Under the pieces are notes generated by a model that searched no databases, was not told the origin of the DNA, and worked only from the letters and a program-made list of their open reading frames with translations. A stretch of 64,000 nucleotides of DNA from Phylloscopus collybita (Eukaryota > Chordata > Aves > Passeriformes > Phylloscopidae). Made by a program: the position numbers and the translations under genes. Shown one piece after another: positions 13,958 to 27,477 of the stretch. The stretch lies in assembly GCA_027886175.1 (NCBI GenBank), contig JAJNNQ010000075.1, positions 55,985,001 to 56,049,000 on the forward strand, in the 5' to 3' direction. Position 1 is the stretch's first letter; every line of letters begins with the position of its first letter.

Positions 13958-16900
13958 CACACTGAACATGGTCTCTAGTGTTTATGAATTTTATGAATTT
14001 TTAGATTATTTGCTGAAGAATTAAAATACAGTATAAAAGCAAAAGCAGTAGAGGCCTCACTGCATAATCCTATTCAGGTAATTTATTTTATAGTATTTTT
14101 AGTATAATGGCAGTGAAGCTTTATATGCAATGATAACACAAATAACGATTGTTACAACTAATAAGAGTTATAACTCCATGAAAGAAAATCTGGACTAAGT
14201 TGGATCTGATTGCACTGTTGACAAGTCTTCTAAGCAATATGCTGTGATTCTTACATGCACATTTGATAATCCTTAGGTTTCTCAAGCTGCTGCTAGATGA
14301 AGAATTTCTGAATGTAGAGTGTTGACTTCATTTGGAAGAATTGGAAGCTTCTCTTCCAGCTCTCAATGCATTTGGAAGCATTTGCAATACACCCCAAAAC
14401 ATAATGACAAGAACAAATTTTGGGGTTCTTTTTTAATTATCTTCCCAGGTGATGTCATATCTAGAATTTCTTCATTCTCACAATGGACAGTGTGTCCAAT
14501 GTGTCACTATTTTCATCCTTTGTAAAAGGAAGGAATTTGAAAGATGTCATCCAAATGGGCAATATACAATGAGAGACTATATTTATTGTGAAAAAGAAGT
14601 CATAATATTTAAGACAATATTGGTTAAAAAAGCATTATGTGTAGACTATTAATAAATTCACTTTTTAGGAGCAGGTGTATCTGTTTGGTGAAGACTCTAT
14701 TCCTATCTGTTTTGAATACTAAATAATAGAACTAAAATAGCTGAATACTTGTACTAAATAATTTTCTTTTAAACTTTACTTGTAGTAAACCATTTTCTAT
14801 CAAACTCTAATTGTAAACCTGATGTGAAACCTGAAGAAAAAGGGCAAATGGTAAAATGCAGATTTCTAAACTGAAGAAAAAGCCGGATCCATCCTTTGTT
14901 GCTTATCTTATTTACTCTTAACATTCCTGTGGTATCAATGTGAGGCTTTTTAACTATGTGTTTTGAGGCTTTCATTTTTTTTTTTTTAATTTGCTCCATT
15001 ATAAACCTAATTCTTATTTTCAAAATCTGGAAAAGTTTGAAAGAGAACAAATTTTTGCTTTTCCTGCCTGTCTGATGTTTAAATTCGTATTTCATAAGAT
15101 TACTTCCTTTGTATGGATTTCTTCTTTCATAACATTGGTCTTACCTTTCTTTTTTATTTAAAAAACTTTCACGGGAGCAGCAGTCTTGCTTCCTGGATTT
15201 TAATTGTAAGAAACTCATTAATTCTTGTTAGTAAAAATGTAGCTTTTCATACTGAACAATGTCCTTGAATCCTCAGAAGAGGATTATGAAGCATTTCTTT
15301 GTGCTACATATTGAGATTGCAAACTACAGCCGAAGCATAGAGACTTTGTAATTACATTCACAGAGCTGACTTGTTTTAGGGCATTTTCTAGGATCTGTAG
15401 AATCTCTGTAATTTAATACATAAAAGCACTTTGCATGCTTTTTTATTCATCTTCTCTTATCCTAATCCATTTTTACACAATAGGTTTGTTTGTTGAGGTG
15501 TTTTTTTTTAAATAAATGAAACACTGACAGCTTTATTCAGAAAAGTAAGGTGTTTACAGTTTTAATGTTAATCCAGTGAGACTTCAGATTCTTCTCTACC
15601 TTACTACTTACCAGTGAAACAATTTGAAGTATTTACCTACCTTTGTATTTTTATTGAGATGCTTACATTTTTAATGGAAGCAAAGCAGAATATTTATAAG
15701 TAAAGGAAAAAAATTGATTCTGAAATCCTGGTTCCTCACTGCGTACAGCAGAAGGGAAACATTCTGACAGCTCTGAGATATGAATAAACACAAAATGCTG
15801 CATCTTCAAGGCTTTATGCTCTCTTTCTACCTGAAAATTAGACACAGTTGGTCAGCAGCAGAAATCTCATAGGTGGAGGAGTTTCTTTCACATATAAACT
15901 GAATATTTGCTTTCAAAGCCTCTACTTACTTATATAGGTGCCACCAACCTGACTGTCTCCTTCTGTAAGCAATTTTTTTACCCATCATTAAAGCTGAAAT
16001 GAAACCAAGCATCTGGATTACAAGATTGCAATGTCATCTTGTCGGTTTTCCAGCTGGGATGATTTAACCAAAGGAATCCAGTGTTAAAATGGCAGAATCG
16101 GGATCACTGGGCTCCAGTCATTTTGCTCCCCCAGTACAGCTGGAAGGCTGAGAGCATTTTGGAGTTGCTGCCAAGTCTCTGTCTCAGTCAATATGCTCAT
16201 TTTCATAAAGACTCTTATGCTCCTGTGCCCTGGAAAGCATTATTAAATGTCGTACTCTTGCCAAAGCCCAAATGCTAAACACCTTTACATGCACTAAGTG
16301 TATGATGAAGCATTGCTCTGCTTATTCAAGGAGATGGGAAAGAGTGGGATAGTAATTGTAGCAATATATCAGCATTTTTTTCTCATCCCGGCTCCCCCAC
16401 TCCCTGAACTTTGCTCTCACCAGTTTAGAGAAGGGAGGAGGTTAGGAATCCTGGATGCTGAGGAATTGCACCAGTCTTATCTTGTCCAACATCACATCTA
16501 CTTGTTTGGTTTCTTCCATCTCCCCACTTTCTAGGTCCCTTATTAACTTCTATTTGCTTGGTCTTATTCGCCAATGAAAGGTTATTATCTCATCCTACCC
16601 AAATCCCCAAATTTGGTCCGCTGATTCCCAAATCTGGCCTATGATGAATGTTGGGTTTTGCCTCGATAAGTGTAAGGACAAAACCTGCCACTAAAGATGG
16701 AATGATATATTACCATTAGCTAGATACCTGATCAAATATTTTCTGAAATGGAAAAACTGGACCCTGCATGTTAATTAATATGACCATTTAATAGTATCTA
16801 CACCTTTCCAGTCCTCAGCTGCCCACTATTCAAAAGTATAGTTCTTGTTCTAAAAGCAAATCTATCCATCCTCAATCTTCGCCAGCACATATGTTTGTAC

Positions 16901-17405
16901 ACTTGTTTTTCTTGCCAATTTTATTCAGTTCCAAGGGTGCTACGTTTTGCCCTGCAGCTGATGTTCACTTTAATCAGACATACTTCTTTTAATCCCTGAC
17001 ATCTCACCTTAGACACTGACCTCCCATGCAAAGTCAGCAAATGTCTCCTGACAGTTTGAGGATACCATATGTCCTGAATGCCCTTCATGCAGAAATATCC
17101 TCAAACACATCAGAGAAGTTGAGCATTTCATGACTATCCTGGTAACATCTAAAACAAGTTGAAACATTTTGTGCCTTCCACACAACAGTTTAATGTTTCC
17201 TTCAGAAAATAATTGTACCTTTTCATTTTCTCTGCTCTCTGAGACATTCTGTTGGTGAAGACAGGGAAAGAGAAAGATTTTCATTCTTACATAGTAACCC
17301 CATCCCCCCCACTGTGTTTTTTCATGTCATGCAAGAGAGAAAGAGCTGACAGGCCAGTTACTGCATCTTTCTTTCAGAGAAGGGAAATAGCAATAACTGA
17401 CAGCA

Positions 17406-17443
17406 TTTGTTTGTTTGTTTGTTTGTATATATATATATATATA
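17406..17443. repeat. Compound (TTTG)n(TA)n microsatellite
   Basis: Five TTTG units (17406-17426) running directly into nine TA units. Compare the separate (TTTG)n tract at 7202-7220. Confidence 0.9.
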
Positions 17444-18670
17444 AAATTCCAGTGCAAAGTGAAAGTTATCTTGTCCACCACCATTCCCTTCCCAATGCAG
17501 TCTGTGACCCGTTACTCCCAAGTGTGAGTCCTTCCATTTAGTTTAGTAGGCATTATGTTAGACCCCTGCCCCATGCACTCCTCTGAGCATTAGGGGAAAT
17601 TCTCCTCAGTGATCTCAGCAGCCTCTGCTAATCTATTTGTGCTGTGTGTCACAAGACTGTCACAAAATGTCTAGAGTTTTCACACATGGGATCCTAGTAA
17701 TAAAATTAAACTTTTAGGGCTAAAACCCATTAGTGTAGCTAATGAGAACTTGGGCCTGGTAGAAGAGGTTGTGACTAAATGAATCAATTGGGGAGTCATT
17801 AATAGGACAAAATTAAATTGACTGAAACAGAACAACATTGGGGATGACAAATTTACTTATAGCTATGCAGCAATTTTTATTGCTCAGACAGCAGTTCCTT
17901 GCTTTCTCTAATTCCTCAAACTTTTGCTGCTTTTGTTCACACACACACAAACTCACGCACACTTACAACATCTTATATTAACTCACTTGCAATTTTTTAA
18001 GTGTTTTGTCAAAAACATATATATATAAAATGTTTAAAAATTAGAGATGTAATGTCTATGATACTGAACTTCAAACAGAACAGGAAGCTAATTTTGAGTG
18101 TTGCAATAAATTTCTCTCACTTAAATTTAAATTCCTTCCCAGTTTTTATGAGGACACTGTAAGAAAATTCTGTTCCAATGGTGGATCAAAAATATTCCAT
18201 ACCAAACCCTTTGTACTTCATCTAGTAATTGGAGGCAATTTTCCTATCAGTTGTCCCTCTAAAGAACATTTTCCTAATATTGTTATTGAATAAGAATTGC
18301 TCATGCTCATTCTTTAAATTGTTCTTACCTTTTTTTGTCAACACCCTTCAGGCAGTAGAATTGACATTTTGCATTTCTATCCATTTCAAAGATGAAGAAA
18401 AAAATTGAGAGAGGAAAATTGTGAATGTACTGCACTCTCCCATATGATGCTGTTAAGCCCTAATACTGCAATGCATGTAGTGTTAAAATATAGGCTGGCA
18501 CTTCCAAATGTACAACCAGAAATTAAACGGAGTTTTTCGTTCTTTGTAGAAGCAACTCATAGAAACATTAGTTATTCTTCAAAGACAATCATATTCTTAT
18601 TTAAATTTCTCTTCCTAATAATGTTTATTTACTTCCATATGAATTAATGGTATTTTACATCATCTTGGGG

Positions 18671-18740
18671 TTTTTTTTCTTTTTTTTTTATTTTTTTCCT
18701 TTTTTTTTTTTTTTTTAAATTTTTTTTAAGATTTTTTTTT
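18671..18740. repeat. T-rich low-complexity tract
   Basis: Seventy bases almost entirely T, in blocks of 7 to 16 broken by single C, A or AAA/AAG. It lies 745 bp before the exon at 19485. Confidence 0.9.
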
Positions 18741-19484
18741 GCATTGCTTGTTAAATCACATGCAATTCAGGCACTTCAGAAAATTATTAATGCCCTTGAC
18801 CTCCTACTGCAGTAAGTGCACTTTGCAAGCGAAGTGCATCTGATAGTGATTGATGTCATGACCATAATAATATATCATGTTGAATCAGATCTTTCAGGAA
18901 AGAAACAGATGATTAAAATTGTTATTAATTTTGCAAATAAGAATGACTTTGGCAAATAAACAGAAACTGAATGCAAGGAATGTCATTATTAACAAGCTTC
19001 AATAAGTAAACTTGTGTTTGCAATTTCAAGGACAGCTTTTCTAAGAGGCAATGGTTGTGCATACGTATTTTGCCAGGATACCTTTAGTTCTGTTCTTTGG
19101 GAGAGGAGTCTCTGTCAGAGTTCTTGTCATTGTGAATTTTGATTTGTAAAGAGTCACGGACCTTAATGTGAGTGTAAAAAAGGACTTTGGTAATGGTGCT
19201 GAGAACATATGTCCAAGAGGACTATGCAGATCATCTGTGAAAGATGTTTCAGACTGCTACATCATTTATAAGGAAAATGACATGAAGATGATTCTCCTCT
19301 TACTCCTCCCTTATGCACTAGCAGGTCTGCTTCAGCATCAGTGGATCCTCACCTCTGTTAGAGTCAGAAATTTGGCTTGGATTTCTAGATCATCAGAACT
19401 ATAAGACTTTATTTCAATTTTTTCCCCAGTATAAAATCTTGCTTTAACCTATGATGTCTTATTTTGTGGTTTTTTTTTTTCTAG

Positions 19485-19674
19485 AGCGATTCAATGTATA
19501 CCTTATGCCTACACCAAATTTAGATATCTATGGGGAATGTACAATGCAGATCACACATGAAAACATCTATCTCTGGGACATCCACAATGCCAAGGTGAAG
19601 CTGGTCATGTGGCCTCTGAGCTCTTTGAGGAGATATGGACGTGACTCAACGTGGTTTACTTTTGAGTCTGGAAG
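19485..19674 (+). CDS. DOK6: DOK6 internal coding exon: N-terminal part of the PTB domain (likely exon 5)
   Basis: The exon has 190 bases: two completing a Glu codon from the previous exon, 62 full codons, and two bases (AG) of an Arg codon finished by the next exon. The peptide starts [18 protein letters not shown] and ends [14 protein letters not shown]. This is the IRS-type PTB fold: beta-strand 1 (FNVYLMP), the ECTMQIT strand, the IYLWD strand, the [12 protein letters not shown] strand and the WFTFESGR strand. The arginines of the LRRYGRD segment and the Arg after FESG correspond to residues that contact phosphotyrosine in NPXpY ligands in DOK-family PTB structures. [19 protein letters not shown] separates DOK6 from DOK5 and DOK4. 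The acceptor is a run of 12 T followed by CTAG at 19471-19484; the donor is GTAAGA at 19675. Reading frame is open and uninterrupted. Confidence 0.95.
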
Positions 19675-20894
19675 GTAAGAGCTAAGGAGATGCAAAACAA
19701 AAAAGAATAAATAAGTGGTGGTTCTTTTTGAATAAGCAGTCTGATGAATTAGATAAGCCTCTCTTTATAAAGCAGGACAAAATACATGGCCTCTCCATAG
19801 ACTTCCCTTTGCTGAATATTATTTTTCAATATATTCAGGCCAGTGTTTGAAGTAAATGTTAATATGTCTCATATTAAAAATGGGCTTAAGCTCCCTCTGA
19901 CTTTTATTTAACTGTGATTGAAATGTCATTCTTAAGGTTTATGAGTCTCACTGTGCTTAAACACTAGTGTGGTATGATTTGAGTACTTTTGATGTAGAAG
20001 AAATTAATTCTGGATCATGGAAAAGACTCATCACACAAGTATGAATGGAATAACTTCCATTACAGTGGATATTACTCTTTTTGGATGTTCCTGATGACTG
20101 ATTGCCACCCTAGAGTATAATTGCAAGCAGGAGTACAGAGAACATTGTGAACCCATAAAAAGGCTAGCTCTTTTTTCTGCCTGCAATTTTAATCCCCATT
20201 GCCATTTCCATCTTCAGATCAGTTTTAAATTTCCATAGAGCTCTGTTTTGCTGCTTTTTCATATCTTTTTAATGCATTTCATATCTTGCCATTAGGTTCA
20301 CTGCCTTTTCTGCATTTCTGCACAAAAATAATTCTGCATTTAACTCTCCCTCTGGTGGTGTTTCAACTTGTATTTTATGGTTCTAGACTATTGTTTTTTA
20401 TGGTTTGGTTTGGGTTTTTTATGGCTCATCATACTCCTTTATGAGGAGTCTGAATTTTCTGAAACAATCTCTGAAATTACAGGTGTCTCTACAGTCTTTG
20501 GTTAGACACACTTTCTTGTTAAAAAAATCTTTATATGCCTTTTGATATATACTTGTTCAGTAGTATTAACAAATATTCAGTACAGGTTGTGATCAGAAAC
20601 AAAACCATGAATCAAATGGACTCTACTGTCCAAGGGAATAATGGCTGAAATTCCTCTGCCATTTCTGTAGCTGGGAGTTACCATTTAATGAGTAGTTTGT
20701 GTATCCAGACTGCTGTCACTAGACCATTTTGGTTCTCTGTTAGTTTTCTGTGATGAGTTCACATGAAGACATCATTGAGGCTTTTTATTTAATATTTTTT
20801 TAGTAAAAATAAGCAAAGCTGACCCATGTTTCAACTTGATTTCAGTGATTAAGCTGAGGGGTTTATTCAAATATACAATTTTAGCATGAATTAG

Positions 20895-20954
20895 CATTTC
20901 AAGCCTCCTACAGTATTTTAATTCCATTTCAAGCCTCCTACAGTATTTTAATTC
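20895..20954. repeat. Perfect 30-bp tandem duplication
   Basis: Two adjacent identical 30-bp units (20895-20924 and 20925-20954), each starting CATTTCAAGCC and ending TTTTAATTC, followed by three more bases (CAT) of a third unit. The lack of any mismatch points to a recent duplication. It lies in an intron and has no visible coding role. Confidence 0.95.
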
Positions 20955-22325
20955 CATGCTAGTATCTGAATATCATCTGCTCCTACCGTCCATGAACCAT
21001 ATGACCTGATGAAAAGTGGATTGTTTTCCTGTCTTTTATCATTATGAGATAGCTCTGCCTTTATCTGTCATGCTTTATTGTCTTTGATCTGATTCCTCCC
21101 TTTTAGCTTGTTTGGGAGTACTTTATCTATCTGATTTGGAAATGCATAGAGGTAAAAAGATAGGGCTAGAGAAAAGTTGGTATCTTCAATAACATCTGAA
21201 GGCTATATAGGGCAATAATAACACTCATTTTGAAATCTGTTGTTGATTTGTATGGGGTTTTATTTTTATTTTTTGATCAGCAAATCATCTTTCTTATCTT
21301 TCTGAACATGATTTTCTTTGTCCCCTGTTCTGCTAGTACCTTAATACAATAAATTCCTGATGCATGTTGTTTCATCAGAAGTGAAGCACTCATCCATGTT
21401 TTATGAGAATGTTATGCAGTAGAAGTGTTGTTGCTTTAATTTTTCCCTAAGGCTTAAATATTAAATGTAGGCAATTGCTTTAAAGGAAATATTTTTAAAT
21501 AGGTTATTATGTTTTAGTGTGTTATTGAAGATATCCACTATATGTGTATGAGGTTTGCATGAACATTAGAAGCTCAGTTTTATATATTTATTTTACATCA
21601 TGAGTGTTTTGGTATTGCTTTGTTTGAGAAAATAAATCCCTTCAATAACATAAATGGACATATTCACAAGGAGATACTATGTTAAAAAATTATCAAAATT
21701 AAGCTTTTTGAAAATCTATCTTAATAAATATATTGCTTTTCATTTAAATGGAATATGAACTTGGATGTATAAAACTGAACTGCTCACTTGAATATGTGTC
21801 TAATGAAATGCAATGACTACACAATTTGAAGAATGTCTAAAATATGGGAGGAATGAACTCAGATTCTTTTAATCTTCCAGATTTTTCTGTTTAGTTCTGC
21901 ACTGAATTGGAGTTTATAAATATGTGTCTTTGCACTACCTATGAAGGTAGACTTGTCCTTAATTTTTTATTATTTATTGAACCCATGAAAGTAAGTATTC
22001 CTTGCTCAGTCATTTCCCTAATCTGTCTTTTTGTCTATCCAAACCCTGCTGAGATATGGGGAAAGAACAGTTTTGTGTGGCTTTGTTCAATGCTGGATGG
22101 AGAGATTCTCATTACCTAAAGTACCTGATTAGGGCTAATCCCATACAATCTCTTCACCTATCAGAAAACAGTCATTCACAACTCCATTAAGCACGACAAT
22201 AGCTTTGTCCGGATTAAGGCTGTTTATCTAACACACTGAATGGATCAGAGCACATGAGGTAAGAGCACAGCATTAACGTTTTTAACATCTAGGCTTTCCA
22301 ACTAACCAGTCTTGGACTGGCCTGA

Positions 22326-22330
22326 GGAGT
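22326..22330. repeat. Target-site duplication, left copy (GGAGT)
   Basis: Five bases directly before the TG of the LTR at 22331, identical to 22901-22905 directly after its CA end. Confidence 0.85.
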
Positions 22331-22900
22331 TGTGCTGGTTTTGGAAGGGTTAATTTTCTTCACAGCAGCTGGTATGGGGCTGAGTTTGGGATCTGTGCTG
22401 AACACAGAGTTAATAACCCAGGGGTGTTTCACTTATTGTTGAGCAGAGTTTACGCAGAGTTAAAGATTTTTCTGCTCCTCACCCCACCCCACCAGCGAGG
22501 AGGCTGGGGGTGCACAAGGAGCTGGGAGGGGACACAACCAGGACAGCTGACCCCAACTGACCAAAGGGACAATCCTATACCATGTGGCATCATGCTGAGC
22601 ATATAAAGCAGGCAGAAGGAGAAGGAATAGGGAGAACATTTGAAATGATGGCATTTGTCTTCCCAAGTCATTGTTATATGTAGTTGAGAGCAGTTTTCCT
22701 GGCAATGGTTGAGCACCCGTCTGTCCATGGAAAGTGGTGAATTAATTCCTTGTGACATTTTGCATGTGCCCAGGGCTTTTACTTTACCTTTTCCAATGTC
22801 TTCTGTCACTTTTATCCTTCCAATTCGCTCCCCCATCCCAGCGGGGGAGTGAGAAAATGGCTATGTGATACTTGTCACCAGCTGGGATTAAACCTCAACA
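22331..22900 (+). mobile_element. Solo LTR of an endogenous retrovirus (ERVL-like), 5-bp target duplication
   Basis: A 570-bp element beginning TGTGCTGGTTTTGG and ending AAACCTCAACA, so it has the TG...CA termini of an LTR. It is flanked on both sides by the same 5 bp, GGAGT (22326-22330 and 22901-22905), a target-site duplication of the size typical for ERVL/class III and some class I elements. A TATA box (ATATAAAG) sits at 22601, which sets + orientation. The sequence closely resembles, from memory, an abundant passerine/neoavian LTR type with a CACCCCACCAGCGAG-like middle and a GCGGGGGAGTGAG-like 3' region. No gag, pol or env is present, so this is a solo LTR left by recombination. The polyadenylation signal expected near 22790 appears degraded. 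Confidence 0.88.
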
Positions 22901-22905
22901 GGAGT
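22901..22905. repeat. Target-site duplication, right copy (GGAGT)
   Basis: Five bases directly after the CA end of the LTR at 22900, matching 22326-22330. Confidence 0.85.
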
Positions 22906-25900
22906 TTTAGTGTTTAATCAACTATGATTCACTGCATTTCCTTAGCTTGTGGATGTATGTAATGTGTCCAGACACCTCATTCTCATTTTTTTGGATATTG
23001 GATGTACTGGAGGCACTGGGGAGTTGACCTGCATGGGTGCACTTCCCTCTCTTCAGACTTTTGGAAGTGCTGCTCAATGTACATGGGTAAATGTAAATGG
23101 GCTCAATGTAAATTAGTCTGTGACTGCCTCTGATTTTAAGCCTCTGAAACGGGAAGTGTGTCCTTGCAGAGCTGCCCACCCTCACTGTCCAGATGGAGCT
23201 GCTCTTAATTTGCAGGAGGTTGCATTAAGTGCATGCAATTTAAGAAACACACCAGAAAAGTAGTAAAACAGCTAGAGGTGAAACATTTCATAGTCCTGAC
23301 CAGATGTGAAGACATCCTTTTCAGACTCTTGTCCAAGTTACAGGATTCATTTTGCTGATGTTATGAACCAAACAATCCATAGTAAAGGCCATAAACAATG
23401 TTTAAACTCCACTCTCTGGTAACTGCCAAAGGCAGCTGTCCAAGCTTTCCTTTTAGCAAAACAAGTAGTCTGAGGCATCTTTTTAGGAGCATAAGAGGAG
23501 AGTCCTAAGTATTCAGAATTGAGAAACAGAAAATTAAGCACATACAGACTCTTTGTTCATTTTGAAATGCTTTTTCTTTTGCTTTACTGTAATTTTGTCT
23601 TTTACATTTTTTTCTATGTATGGAAGCTATCTGGTCAAGTGTATTAACTGTTCAGAAGTATTTAAAAAAAAAAAAAAAAAAAGCTGAAGTCAAGTTAAAC
23701 ATGGTGAGAAAATATAATGAGGGGATGGGCTGTGGAAGCTCCAGCCAAAATGTGTCAAATTTTGTAAGTTTCCAGCAAAGTAGAGATTTTGAGGCAGAAG
23801 GTTTTGCTTGGATTTTTGAGAGGAAAATGAGCCATAAATCTATCACAAATCCTTTTTCTGAAATACATTTTCTTTTACTTTGTAGAAAAGATGTTGAAAT
23901 TTAAACAATTTCAAGTATTTCCAAGTTAATTCATGCTGTGCATTCAAAGGGACTCATTGAACCACACTAAACTATTCCTTCTTTATTTGTCTTTGATTTC
24001 AGGTTTTTTGTTCATCAGAGAAAATCTAATGAAATATGGTATTCTCTATCACTTCTAAGATCTGGAATCTGTTTCTTTGGTTAAGAAAAATATGAAGCTC
24101 AAGCATTACACAGTGGTGACATGAGAATTTCTCAGATTTTTTTTCCCAAGACTGATATACTCATTTTCTCTGTGGTAGATACACAGATGCTAGGGTTATC
24201 TGAAGCAGAAAGTTCACTGTTTGCTTCAGGCACTACATCTGACTGAAATGTTTCATTTGTCTGTCAGTCCTCTGTGGTGATTTTTGGTGTTAATATGAAA
24301 TGTATTAGTCAATTAACCCTTAAAGCTCAGTCATAGGAAACGTGCTCTTTTTTGCTTATGTGGGAAGAGGCCCCATGAGACAGCTGTCATGGGACTTCAT
24401 ACACTGTTATACAGGTCTATACCTCCCCGAAGAGAAACCTGCAATTCCTGATTGCTGCTGGATTATCTAAATAGTGGATTAAGTTCCCCTACCGTTGGTT
24501 TATGATACAATTATAAATCATGTATTATAAATCATTCTAAATATCATTATAAATCATAAGCTTGTGATAGAATTTGTGAGTCACTTTGGGTTGAGCAGCA
24601 GTATGAGCACTTGTGCAGCTTCAGTAAATAGTTTATCATTTCACATTAACGTTAGCTCAGAACTCTCAGTATCCCACACTTTAAACAGTTAAGTTTGCTA
24701 GGATCTTTTCCTTCTTTTACACCTTTGTGATATTTTCAAAAAGCCAAATTACCCATGATATAAATTTTCTGTGGTTTTATGTTTCCTCATGGTCCCTTCA
24801 CTTCTTTCTCATATCCTTTCCACAAGCGGCATATATTGCTAAAAATTGAAAATAAAAAACTTTCTTGAAAAAGAAGCATTAATCTCTTTTATGTATCCTT
24901 CCCTGGCTTTTTTCTCAGTAATGACGCAGCTCTTATTTTAGGGAAAGTGGCATTTCTTAGCACTGAAAAGGTTTCATTAGTTCCTGCTACTTAGCAGTGC
25001 CAAGGTTATACTGTAATATGTTGCAGTTGTAGTTCCATTCCTACTTTTTTCCATTCCAGCTCTCAGTTTGCCTCTTGCCAAATTCTTGACCTGGAATAAG
25101 TTCCATGTTAGTCATTTGATTCACTTAAACCCTACTTAAAAAGGAGTTGAGGGTTTAACTCATCTACAGGACTCTTACTCTGGTTTTGATCATGGTACCT
25201 AATCTAAGAACTGCTTTACTAGCAGAGCTAATACAGCTCACTGTAAGTGATTTATAAAGTGCTCATTGCACTTTCTCTCTTCCAAGGCTCCTCTCAGACT
25301 GCTCTAGCATTGATAAGTCAGGGCAAGTTCCACCAAAACTGACATAGCAATGAAATTCTTCATCATATAATTGACTATGGGAAACTGAGATAAGAAAGAG
25401 TTGTATTGTACCTTCTGAAGCATTCTGCTTTTTTTAAAGCCTGTTTTGAAAATTTGCTCATGATATGCAAATCTAGAAAAGATTTTCTCCAACTGTAAAA
25501 GAATGCCTGAGCCTCTTCACTTCACTGCAGAAGCTAATTTTTATGAGAAAAACAACATCTTAAAAAGAACAAGATATTGAGAAAATAAAATTATCTTTTT
25601 TAATTTTAACAGAAATAGATTGAAAAGCCAGTAACTCTTAGGACAGGGCACCAAGCTTCATAGATGAAGTTGTGTGGCATAACAACTAATAAATTTATAA
25701 ATACTAAATTGATAGCAATGAGCACATCACTAGCTCATTAATTCAGCATTGCCCAAGCAGTTTTCTAATGAATTTGTACTGAATGAAAGACATGCAGTTA
25801 GTAAAACAGTCACCCAAAGTTTGTCCAATGAACAGAGCAGATACGCAGCCCAGAAGGAAAGCCATCATCTCTGAGGGGTCTGAAGAAGTGGCTTATATTT

Positions 25901-27477
25901 ACAGATCACAGAGGGATCAATGTGAGTTGTCAGCTGATCCCCAGCTGTCCAATATAATTTGTTTACTTGAAATGTTGCAAAGCTTTTTAATGAAATCGAT
26001 AGGAATTGTGTTGTGGTTGGCTAATGTATTAGCAGACAGCATGTTGAGTTCCTCCTATGATCCTGACACAACGTGAATTGTACCTTTCAGTTGAAGTGCC
26101 TAATTTGCTTTCTCCCTTCATAGCACAGTCGGCCTCATAGTCAAATTAGGGCTTGTTTGAATAGATTTTGAGACCAGCCACCATTTAGCTTTCAGGAGGT
26201 TCGACATCCGTGTGTAAGCCCAAAAGATTTATTTACTTACCATGTCCTAATTGTCTCTTTTTCATACCTATGCTCTCCTTTAGGCATGCATTGTTGGATT
26301 AATATTCCTGAAGCTGAATATGGCTAACAAGGTTATTGCTGTGTAATGTATGAGTGCAGAAGAAGCAGACAAAATAATTCATACATTCTTAATCACATTA
26401 GGATTCACTTATTGTTTCAACTCTGCATTTTAACCTTTGAATTACACAGTCAGCAACAGCAATAATTAATCTCATATGGCAGGTCTGGATAACTTGAAAT
26501 GCCCCAGCAGCAGTTCCTTTTATCTCCAAGGGGCATAATAACCTTTAACTTCCAAAAATACAGGAGGACCAAAATAATTCAGATTTGAAACCCAAAACAA
26601 TTTAGTAAAAAAAAAAGTCAAAACTCAAAACCTTTTCAATACAAAACACTAATAGATTTTGCAATGTTCTTCATTTAGTATATAGATACCATTTACAATA
26701 TAAGTGTCTCTTTTAGCACTGAAATACTGTTGCATCTCTCCCCCAGCGAGGCCATTTGCATGAGCTAATTAAAAATGCAGAAACTTGACACCTAATTATC
26801 TATATAGACAGTGGAAGAGTGTTAAATGCTTCACAAAGGGCAATCCAGAGGACCACGTTTTGCAGGGGGAACCATGTAGCCAGCAAGAATGCTAAGCATT
26901 AATAAATCCTTCTTTTCTCCAAAGCTTATGAATGTAGGATCATCAGTTGAGGAGGAGGTTTGAAATATCCTTTATCACCAGGGCTGTGTACTGTAGAAAC
27001 ATAGAAGGAAGTAATCAAAATGCAAAGGCTGGAATTTGCACAACAAAAGAGCCTTGTTCATGAATATGTAGGAACCTGTGCAAACCCCTGCTTGCACATG
27101 CACACATGGAGCACTGCAGAAGCATAAAGGGGCACAGTTTTATGCATTTGTGGGCTTCATTAGTTGTCAGGAGCTCTGGTTCCTCTCCTGCCACACAGGT
27201 TTATTCTAAAGGCCATTTTACAGTTGTCTCCTATATGACAGGGACAAAAGCAATTGCAATGAAAGTTTTGTTTTTCTCTCAGGCTTGAGTCTTCATTACA
27301 CTGAAATTGAGTATAGCTTGACTGTTGTTCACTACTCTTGAACCGAGAAAGCTGCTTTAGCAGGCTAGTCTTGGAAGGCTTTGCCTAATATCTGCCTAAT
27401 TACCCCTGTTCTTTCAGGCAGTGTTGATTCATTGTTCTCAGAAATAATAAACTCACTTATAAGTAGCAACAGAGTCC

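Larger units (their letters stand above)
9915..19484 (+). other. DOK6: DOK6 intron of about 9.6 kb
   Basis: Bounded by GTAAGT at 9915 and TAG at 19482-19484. It contains no recognisable LINE or LTR. The stretch 10480-10960 is rich in TAATTA-like and AT motifs and reads like conserved non-coding DNA. A G+C-richer block at 13230-13640 has no family I recognise. Simple sequence includes T17 at 13941-13957, a (TTTG)n plus (TA)n compound repeat at 17406-17443, a short CA-rich tract at 17937-17966 and a long T-rich stretch at 18671-18740. Confidence 0.85.

Noticed and set aside
14070..14085. Possible recursive splice site (TATTCAG|GTAATT)
   Set aside because: Polypyrimidine tract is poor and the donor half is weak; similar weak AG|GT pairs at about 915 and 30447 were equally unconvincing.
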